Below, piece after piece: positions 17,819 through 25,300 of a stretch of DNA of 64,000 bases. A program made the translations under genes and the position numbers. Every line of letters starts with the position of its first letter. The first letter of the stretch is position 1. The notes beneath the pieces were generated by a model. It made no database searches. It had not been told where the DNA came from and saw only the letters and a program-made list of their open reading frames with translations. The DNA is from Bacteroides stercoris ATCC 43183 (GTDB taxonomy: Bacteria; Bacteroidota; Bacteroidia; Bacteroidales; Bacteroidaceae). The DNA lies in the NCBI RefSeq assembly GCF_025147325.1, contig NZ_CP102262.1, positions 558,001 to 622,000 of the forward strand. Direction: 5' to 3'.

Positions 17819-18195
17819 CGGTTTTTCTTATACTTGTTTCGCTTGTAATACTCAAAGTTATCTCTATCCTCCTGCGTGATTGGAGTATTCGGTGGAAAGA
17901 ACTTAAACCCGTACATCGTTCCATAGCGTACCACTTTGATAACGGCACGAAACGGATATTTGCGCTTCGGGTCTAAAACAACATCTTTCAACTTCTTGCT
18001 GTCAGTATAGAAAGCGGATGCACCGATACCCTCGCCATAGGCGATAAGTGTTCTCGTTCCGTTCTCTGTCTATCTTTCCTTACACCCCGTAAACACCGTG
18101 ACCTCATTAATCACGGCATCTACTGAGGTGTATTCACAATCGAAAATATCTTCATTCAAGGATTCGGTTTCCTCAAAGTCCATTACTTCGTTCAT
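17815..18195 (-). pseudogene. Conserved small phage gene interrupted by an in-frame amber codon
   Basis: The frame starts at ATG 18195, which overlaps the upstream stop (ATGA), and runs to TGA at 17815, which overlaps the next start. That would give 126 residues. Codon 42 (18070-18072) is TAG, yet the frame continues without damage on both sides. The downstream part (TENGTRTLIAYGEGIGASAF and on to a basic EYYKRNKYKKNR end) reads as real protein. CAG to TAG by one transition is the simplest explanation. Stop suppression is possible, but other genes in this prophage end in TAG. I recall related full-length proteins in Bacteroides phages; the function is unknown. The position near the DGR may matter. 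Confidence 0.75.
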
Positions 18196-18620
18196 AAGTC
18201 CATCGGTATGTTATAGGTTTCACAATCGGCATCCACCATTTTACGGATAGCCAAACGGTCTTTCAAAAAGTCCTCATAGGGGGCTTTCGCACTTTCGGCA
18301 AGTAAGCCCAGCATGGCAGACTGATATTCGTTTACCAGCTTACTTTCTGTCTTAGCCGGGTATCTTGCAGTAAGCAACGTGCTGAAAATATTATCAGCCG
18401 TTTTTGGATATTCCACCCTCACGCTGTCATATTGGAACATCGTGCCTGTGGCACGTTCCGCATCAGTCGTAATCTCAATGCCACCCTCTTTGTCTGCAAT
18501 AACCTTAACCTCTTTGATGTTATGGTTATAAAGGAACGTTCCCTGCCCGTTATTAAGAGAATCTATCACCTCCGGCTTAGTCTTAGCCAGCAGCCCTGTA
18601 GTCAAAACATTTGCTTCCAT
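18192..18620 (-). CDS. Protein of unknown function downstream of the DGR reverse transcriptase
   Basis: A 142-residue protein with no motif I recognise. The first half is rich in short beta-strand-like segments (EVKVIADKEGGIEITTD), the second half helical and charged. It starts 38 bases before the end of the reverse transcriptase gene and ends with an ATGA overlap to the next gene, so all three are translated from one message. DGRs usually carry a small accessory gene (avd, a four-helix bundle). This protein lies in the right neighbourhood, but its composition does not look like Avd. An accessory role in the DGR is only a suggestion. Confidence 0.7.
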   Translation of the reverse strand: MEANVLTTGLLAKTKPEVIDSLNNGQGTFLYNHNIKEVKVIADKEGGIEITTDAERATGTMFQYDSVRVEYPKTADNIFSTLLTARYPAKTESKLVNEYQSAMLGLLAESAKAPYEDFLKDRLAIRKMVDADCETYNIPMDL

Positions 18621-19770
18621 CGTTCAAACAATTATTAAAAATGAATTTACTGTGTTCCTCCGAGCACCTGATTATCCAGCCATATTCAGATGGGAAGAAG
18701 TGTTTAATATCCGTTTCATCTTTGATTTCGTATTTATTGATGGTGCGATGGAATTTCTTATAAAACCTTTTCAGAATACCGCTTCTTAGCAATATGCCGT
18801 AATGGTTTTGTTTGAATCCCACATAATCAATGCTACGAGCATCAACCGGGAATATCTGCCAGTTACTTTTAATCTCTACTTTCAATTCGCCACCCAAGTA
18901 AAGCCCCATCATGTCGAGTACGAAATGCAGTGCCTCTTTGTCAGCGCATAGTATCACCATATCATCCATATAGCGATAGTAGTAGATTTTCACCCCAAAA
19001 CGCTTCATCACTATCTTAGCCAGTTCTTCTTTAACCCAATGGTCGAAATATGCTAAATAGAGATTAGCCAAATATTGACTTGTGAAATTGCCTATTGGCA
19101 GCCCCTTGTCTTTACCGTTACTATCTATTATCTTATCCAACAGCCTTAACAGTTGTTCATCCACTATAGTGTAGCGGATTATCCTTTTCAATGCTGCGTG
19201 GTCTATGTTATCATAGAACTTCTTGATGTCAATCTTCAAACAGAACCTTGTACCTTTTCTGTCTATGATTAAAGCCGTATGCACATCCTCCATACATTTA
19301 TGAATATCACGCCCTTTGATACAAGCGTATGTATTCGCAATGAAGAAGTTAGTCCAGTAACGCCCCAACACATTGATAATGCAATGGTGTACTATCCTGT
19401 CCGGGAAGAACGGGGCAATCATAATCACCCTTTCTTTCGGCTCATATATAACCTTAATCCGATATTCACCGGGGGTATAAGTTTCATTGCGCAAGTCCCA
19501 GTACAAGCTATCCAAATTTTCCAAAATGTTCTCATTGAACTTGGATATTTCGGTACGCTCTCCTTTGCCTTGCTGTGCCTTATATTGCGCCCGTATGAGG
19601 TTGGAGCATTCATATATCAGGTGATAAACATTCTTAATCTTCTTAGCTTGGGAAATGAATATCTTTCCTGTATCACCGACATATAAACCGCAATCCTCAA
19701 AATCCGAGTATTGATAAAAGCAGGTATCAGCCGTATAACATAACCCGTATTCAGTCTTTACTACACCCAT
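18583..19770 (-). CDS. DGR reverse transcriptase
   Basis: A 395-residue reverse transcriptase of a diversity-generating retroelement. The catalytic box is YMDD at residues 267-270 (YYYRYMDDMVIL). Motif 4 reads IGNFTSQ at 226-232, matching the IGxxxSQ signature that sets DGR enzymes apart from group II intron and retron enzymes (QG types). The first catalytic aspartate lies in FCLKIDIKKFYDNIDH. It copies the template RNA into cDNA with errors at adenines, and the cDNA then replaces the variable repeat. The gene begins 144 bases downstream of the template repeat, the standard target-TR-RT order. It overlaps the next gene by 38 bases. Confidence 0.96.
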   Translation of the reverse strand: MGVVKTEYGLCYTADTCFYQYSDFEDCGLYVGDTGKIFISQAKKIKNVYHLIYECSNLIRAQYKAQQGKGERTEISKFNENILENLDSLYWDLRNETYTPGEYRIKVIYEPKERVIMIAPFFPDRIVHHCIINVLGRYWTNFFIANTYACIKGRDIHKCMEDVHTALIIDRKGTRFCLKIDIKKFYDNIDHAALKRIIRYTIVDEQLLRLLDKIIDSNGKDKGLPIGNFTSQYLANLYLAYFDHWVKEELAKIVMKRFGVKIYYYRYMDDMVILCADKEALHFVLDMMGLYLGGELKVEIKSNWQIFPVDARSIDYVGFKQNHYGILLRSGILKRFYKKFHRTINKYEIKDETDIKHFFPSEYGWIIRCSEEHSKFIFNNCLNDGSKCFDYRAAG

Positions 19771-19913
19771 TTGTGCCGTTGTTCTAAAACAGAGCTTTCA
19801 ATTACTTACTTGCACCGTCCTAATCCATATTATTTTACCAACTATCAGACGTGCCGATAGTCCCTGTGAGGTAAGGGCGTGGCAGCAACAGTTATAAGTT
19901 GAAACCACGGTAA

Positions 19914-20020
19914 AAGCGGAACCCATTGTTCGCATTCGCATACGAGGAACGATTATTCGCATTCAGATAACCGAAACCCGCATTCGCACCATTATTCGCA
20001 TTAGCAGACAAAAGGGCACC
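19914..20020 (-). repeat. DGR template repeat (TR), 107 bp
   Basis: Non-coding repeat between the target gene and the reverse transcriptase. It aligns without gaps over 107 bp to 20116-20222 and to 62935-63041. On the minus (coding) strand it would encode AAT/AAC-rich codons (for example SANANNGANAGFGY), giving many mutable adenines. Its 3' end reads GGGTTCCGCTTTTACC. Both variable repeats instead read GGGTTCCGCTTGTGCC, the expected contrast between IMH* (template) and IMH (target). Confidence 0.95.
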
Positions 20021-20102
20021 AGCCGCCACAACCCTGTTATGTTTTTATTTTTTTCAATCCAACGCCATTTTCGTTGCTCCGTTCACCGAGTTTTGCAGTC
20101 CG

Positions 20103-21464
20103 TCAAAAACGGCACAAGCGGAACCCACCGTACGCATTCGCATACGAGGAACGATGACCCGCAAACAGACAACCGAAACCCGCATTCGCACCATATATCG
20201 CATTAGCAGACAAAAGGGCACCATACCAGCCTACAGCAGACCACGTACTACCACCTGTGGGAGTCCAATAGTAATCGCAATACCCTTTATTACTTGAACC
20301 TCCTACTTTTTCGGCAAAGGAATAACCTTTAGTGGAATGAGCCATAGAAAGCACATAGCCCTCAGTTCGTGGAAGCTCCGTAATGGCTTCATATCCGATA
20401 GGTACGGTAGTAGCACTATCTGAATGAGAGGTGAATTTTGTCGGGTCTTCGCATACATAGGCAATAGATACATCCGCTTTATGCCAAATTAGTACATCAT
20501 CAGCAAGCATCCACAAGTATTCATAAGGAGTTTCCAAGCCACGGTAAGAGGTTACTTGTACCACCTTATCGCCACCAGTCCATCCCTTGATGGTGTAGGA
20601 CACCTTACCCGTGTTGTTTCCCAGCGTTGCAGTAACACCGCAAGGCACAAAGGGTTTGTAACCTCCCCATGTATTCCACTCCGTACCATTAACAACCGGA
20701 CCACTCCCTAAGCCTCCTTGATGGAATCCGTCAGCAGTCAGCGTTTCGGTGTAAGCATCTTGGCAGTGCAATGAGGCATATTCCACACGTTGCAACCAAG
20801 CAATTTCATTGTACACCCTGTACGCCCCGTGGTGTGTTCCGTTCTTGCAAAGAGGACGAACACCAGCCTTTGAAATGGAAGTACGAGGCATACCCAACAT
20901 GGAGTTGTAAGTACCATCCTTAGCGGCATCACCAGCACCCGAACCGCCTCTGAATTGTGCGGCATTCGCTTTGAGTATAACAAATCCGTCTGAATCCCTT
21001 GCAATTTCATCGCCATTCCAAGTGAGCCAACATCCCGAAACGGCTACAGAGTTGGTAATATCCACCGTTGCATACCACGGGCTTACCGTCTTTCGTTCCA
21101 TCTTGATAAAGCCGGGCAACGGATATTCGGAATAGGCACGAATCCATTTCGTTCCCTCTATTTCCAACTTGAAGTAATATTCCGGCTTTTCAAGCATTAC
21201 ATTACCGTCCGTGCTGTCAATCAAAGCCGTTGCACCCGAATCCTTTTTACGGCTGTCATTTTGGTTAAGGTAATACTTAACCGAGCCGTCAGGGTTTTCC
21301 ACAAAGCGTTTCAGCTTCGCTTGAATGGGTAATGTACGGTGCAAATCCAAATTACCCACACGCTTTAGTTTGTAGTCCTGTGAGTTGAAATCACCTTGCA
21401 CCCCATACCATTGGTCGTAAGGATATTGCGGTTTCGTGTTTCCGCTTCCCAATAATAATCCCAT
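20103..21464 (-). CDS. DGR target protein 1, tail-tip or receptor-binding protein with variable C-terminus
   Basis: A 453-residue protein of the tail module. The last 39 residues hold the variable repeat (residues 415-450), and the end of the protein (GGFRLCRF) is fixed by the IMH. A glycine and aromatic-rich region from about residue 150 onward resembles the C-type-lectin (formylglycine-enzyme-like) fold of known DGR targets such as Mtd. It most likely displays variable loops at the tail tip that bind the host surface. It lies directly upstream of the TR and reverse transcriptase, 9 bases after a small tail gene. The residues that change in the VR face are those an adenine-mutating process would scatter. 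Confidence 0.92.
   Translation of the reverse strand: MGLLLGSGNTKPQYPYDQWYGVQGDFNSQDYKLKRVGNLDLHRTLPIQAKLKRFVENPDGSVKYYLNQNDSRKKDSGATALIDSTDGNVMLEKPEYYFKLEIEGTKWIRAYSEYPLPGFIKMERKTVSPWYATVDITNSVAVSGCWLTWNGDEIARDSDGFVILKANAAQFRGGSGAGDAAKDGTYNSMLGMPRTSISKAGVRPLCKNGTHHGAYRVYNEIAWLQRVEYASLHCQDAYTETLTADGFHQGGLGSGPVVNGTEWNTWGGYKPFVPCGVTATLGNNTGKVSYTIKGWTGGDKVVQVTSYRGLETPYEYLWMLADDVLIWHKADVSIAYVCEDPTKFTSHSDSATTVPIGYEAITELPRTEGYVLSMAHSTKGYSFAEKVGGSSNKGYCDYYWTPTGGSTWSAVGWYGALLSANAIYGANAGFGCLFAGHRSSYANAYGGFRLCRF
20116..20222 (-). repeat. DGR variable repeat 1 (VR1)
   Basis: 107 bp, gapless with the TR. It has 12 differences, of which 11 fall where the TR has an adenine on the coding strand. The exception is a T-to-A change in the codon AAT turned ATA. 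It encodes the C-terminal residues 415-450 of the tail protein. The 3' flank carries IMH (TTGTGCC). Confidence 0.95.
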
Positions 21465-21473
21465 AGCTATAAG

Positions 21474-21764
21474 TTATTTAATAGTTTCACCAGCACCCCA
21501 ATACACATCATATACCGAAAGGTCGATACCGTTTGGGGATATTACGGCTATCGCTCCGGGCGTCCAATCCCCGATAGGTACGGGGAACATACTAAATTCC
21601 TTATCACAAATGAGCTTGCATTTAAGCAGCGTACTTGTTTCCATCGTAACCTCTTTAGGTCGTACAAAGACGGTAAACGGAACACCACCCAAAGCAAAAC
21701 CATTGGAAAGGTCTGTAACCTTACCTTTGGAAAGAATCCGTAGGCTGTACATCGTTGTTTCCAT
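21474..21764 (-). CDS. Small protein of the tail/DGR module
   Basis: A 96-residue protein with no recognised motif, mainly short beta strands and an acidic, aromatic end (VYDVYWGAGETIK). It lies 9 bases upstream of the DGR target gene and is the first gene after the promoter/operator at 21797-21841, so it leads the DGR transcription unit. Proximity suggests a tail-tip component or a chaperone of the variable protein. An overlapping frame at 21548-21799 has less natural composition and is treated as a shadow. Confidence 0.75.
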   Translation of the reverse strand: METTMYSLRILSKGKVTDLSNGFALGGVPFTVFVRPKEVTMETSTLLKCKLICDKEFSMFPVPIGDWTPGAIAVISPNGIDLSVYDVYWGAGETIK

Positions 21765-21796
21765 AATTCACTGAGTAAATCAAGTTTATTTAACTG

Positions 21797-21841
21797 CAAA
21801 TATAATCATAAATGTGTTTGTTGAATACATTTATGATTATA
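21797..21841 (-). promoter_or_regulatory. Promoter with operator at the head of the DGR module
   Basis: On the minus strand TATATTTG (21804-21797) is a -7 box. It overlaps a perfect 14-bp inverted repeat (21801-21814 with 21828-21841). The loop region contains ATGTGTT-TGTTG-AATACAT (21812-21830), a copy of the recurrent prophage palindrome. The long palindrome could also form a hairpin near the start of the transcript. Confidence 0.65.
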
Positions 21842-21842
21842 A

Positions 21843-22328
21843 TTAAAGTATATCATCAGATAATGAGGTATAACGTGCTTCAAGTTCATTGATTTTATCT
21901 CTTAGCAACTGCCTTTCATTATGCAATGCCTTTATCTCATACGGCATTGCATACCCCATTAGGGCGGCTTCGTAGCATTTGATTATCTTATAATCGCTAC
22001 TTGCCAACACCTCCTTTGAGCGTTCAATCTCATGTGCCACCTTTTGAAAGTCGGGGACTTCTATGTATCTGAATGAAATCCTGTCCCCGGCATCGTATGG
22101 CACAATGCGCACAACATAGCCCTCCTTATCTGTGTTTTGTTTACTTTCATCTATTGCATCCACTGGCTTATATATGGTTGGCAGTTCAGCCACCTGTTCA
22201 ATAACCGATACCATGCGTGTTGTTATTTCCCCCGTTTTCTCATTTCTGATTTTTTGAGGAATAGGGGCTATTTCTATACATTGTAGATAGTCGCCATCCA
22301 TATATCCGTATAATACTCTTTCTTCCAT
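21843..22328 (-). CDS. Protein of unknown function following the tail-tip gene
   Basis: A 161-residue protein, beta-rich at first, ending in a coiled coil (KALHNERQLLRDKINELEARYTSL). It lies 4 bases after the 1801-residue tail-tip protein gene and is probably co-transcribed with it. Small proteins here are often fibre chaperones or base-plate attachment factors, and the C-terminal coiled coil would fit such a role. No catalytic motif is visible and I do not recognise the family. Confidence 0.75.
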   Translation of the reverse strand: MEERVLYGYMDGDYLQCIEIAPIPQKIRNEKTGEITTRMVSVIEQVAELPTIYKPVDAIDESKQNTDKEGYVVRIVPYDAGDRISFRYIEVPDFQKVAHEIERSKEVLASSDYKIIKCYEAALMGYAMPYEIKALHNERQLLRDKINELEARYTSLSDDIL

Positions 22329-22332
22329 ATTT

Positions 22333-25300
22333 TTAGTATTTCCATCTACTTACTAACCATGCTTGTTTTTTAACTCCATCTACATATCCTACGGTATATA
22401 CAAACATACCACCTTGACCCTCTCCAAAATCGTAGTAGTCATTTACCGAAGTATCATCATAGATTAGGTAGCCGCTTCTTGGTCTGAATCTCATATAGCC
22501 TCTCCACCACTGCTTTACAAATATAACCTGTCCTTCTTTAGGAGAAGCCGGAAGATACACTACTGATGCGGCAGACGTGTACCCTATTACCACGGTATCT
22601 TCTCTATTCAAATACCATGTGTTATTCGACGTTCCTGTAATACACTTTCGACCAAAAATCAAGCCTCCGGCAAATAAATCATAGAAGAAACCGCCAAAGG
22701 CTGGTGCAGTCCCCGAATTAGAAGCCCGACCATAAACACCTGCCACGATTGTATCTACCGCATTTATAGCCCATGTTCTTGCCGGAACATTTGCAAAACC
22801 AAGCCCAACAATAGCCCCACGGTGCGTATATCCGCTACTTGCTGGCATACCGTCCGTACCTGCCATATTTGAGAATATTCCCGTTGGTGACATATAGGAA
22901 ACCGCATTAGAATAGTTAGGAGCATTTTTAGCCCTTGTTTCAAAAATTCCACGGTTGGCATCTATTGTCATTTTTGCGCCAAAATCAACGAGCGCATAAT
23001 CACCACCACCACTTGAAGATTCAATATAAATACGAGCCATTGAAGCATCCAGCTCTACCCTGTTACCATTACCCATAGTGGAAACAATCTTACCGCCCTT
23101 AATAAACCAATCTCCAATGTTTGCCCCCTCAGCCAATAACAAGTTTGTGGCAATAGTTTCAAATTGCGCTCCAAACGTATTCCATTTGCTTGTTGTCGTG
23201 GGAGTGACATTTGAGAATGTTCCTGCATCAATACGGACTATATAGTATTGATTGTTGTATTTTACAGCATCCAACCGTTTGCTATTTCCGTAATAAGTCT
23301 TGGATGAATCATAAATACCCCTATAAACAAGTACGGGGCTATCGCCTTTCTCCCCCTTATCACCCGGCTTTCCATCTTCACCTTTATCACCTTTCGACCC
23401 CGTTACACATATTGCAGCCGTAGTGTCGCTCGTTCCATTCGTATAAGTGATAACCGAGCGTGTCCATATATACCATTTGTCTTTCCAAGTTGGGCGTGTT
23501 GTACTCCATGAGCCATTAAGTAATGAGGTTGCCGAACTGGATAGGTAGTATTGTTCAATAATAGAACTTACGCCAACACCGCTATCACCCGTAGAGCCTT
23601 TGCCGCCTGTAATACAAACCGCCTTAGTGTAGGTAGTCGTGTTGTCTGAATAAGATACTTTCGTTCTACTCCATATATACCTCCCATTTATCCATGTCGG
23701 GGCGGTTGTCTGCCACCCCGTAGTAGGCGCAACTGAATTTGACGTGCTTTGTGCATATTCCACATCTGCCAATGTCACACTAACACCAGGCTTTCCATCT
23801 TCACCATCATAAGGATTTACACGAATAGGGGTACTCCATTTCTGTATCATCAGGTCTGCTTTGCCATTCATTACGGAAGCAATGTCATTCACAGGTAAAG
23901 CCCCCATCAACAAACGTATATCATCGAAATACACGGCAGAACCGAATACATCATCATCGTAAATAGCAAAGCCTACAGCCATGATATTAACGCTACCACT
24001 ATGTAATTGCTCTCCGTTTTTGAATACCGTAACGGTACGGTCATTAAAACGGAATGCAAGGTGAAACCACATATTAGGCGTGATTGCAATACTCTTTTCC
24101 ACATAGTGCCTACCGTTATATCCGTTCAACATCCACTTGACTTGATTTTGGTCTGACTTCATCCAAAAACAGAGTGTAAAACTTTCCCCAAAGGGTAAAT
24201 CATAAGGAATACGGCTCTCCATTCCACCACTCAGATTGAGGGCATATCTCGTTCCGTCTTTTACTACCGTCCCACCGCCCAGCACACCATTATAACCGTT
24301 ACCCGAAATATCGGCAATGCTTGAAGTGTCGTTAGCTTCAATGGGCAAATGAAATTTGGTACGGTCTGCAAGCCCGGACTTCTTAGCCATTGTACACCAA
24401 ATATATTCCAACGCTCCTACTTTCGGCATTTCCGTACTCCACCCGGTAGGGTTGGAAGAATTAACATCCAAATCGGGCGGTACTAAAGTCGAGCCATTTT
24501 TAGCGTAACGATACTCGTAATATTCACCAGCTCCGGCATCCGTTCCACCCGTACCCGATTCTCCTTTAATTAAAGCCCACGTGTAATCCATCGGATTATC
24601 ACTGTCTTTCTGCACGTAGTCGGTGTATTGCCCTATGTAGTCGCCCGGCTCTTCACCATTGTTTGCAGTGAACGACATTCCCCCGTTGTCCGAATACTTG
24701 ATATGGAAGTATGGAGTACGCCCATCTTCACCGGGTAAACCGGGCGTTCCGTCTTGTCCTTTCGTGTCGCTCCACTTGTAGGCACTTGGTTTGTCGCTAT
24801 CGGTGGGTATCATATCCACATACAAACCCAACCATCTTCCGGGTGTTTCACCGTTTCCGGCTGTGAACGTTTTGCCGCCATCATCGGAATACTTCTTATG
24901 AAGATAGCTACTCTTTCCATCTTCCCCCTTAATAGCTCCAACATCTTTCCAGTTCGTGCCATCCCAAATATAGAGGTTGCCCCCGATTAGATAAGCATCG
25001 CCCTCTGAATTTCCAACGGTAGGCAGTTGTGAAACATTGTCCTTAGAACCTTTGATATTGATTGAAGTACCATCAGCACCACGCACACGAAAAGGAATAC
25101 CCCACGCACCCTCCGTATCGGTCTTGGCGTTCTTTATACTCATCCAAACCACGTTTTCGGACGAAGTTCTGTGCCAACCTCCCGTAGAGCCATCCCCCGT
25201 AGGGGTGGCAGGCTTGGTTTCACTGTCATTATAGGTATAGAATACGGATAAACCGCTTTCTCCCTTATCCCCGGTAGAACCTTTCGCCACAACCGACCAA

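Noticed and set aside
19914..20222. Direct repeats read as a CRISPR array or plain duplication
   Set aside because: Only two copies lie close together, 107 bp long, and their differences fall at adenines. The adjacent reverse transcriptase identifies a DGR.
21548..21799. Overlapping 83-codon frame near the DGR promoter
   Set aside because: It starts within the promoter region and overlaps the better-supported gene 21474-21764.
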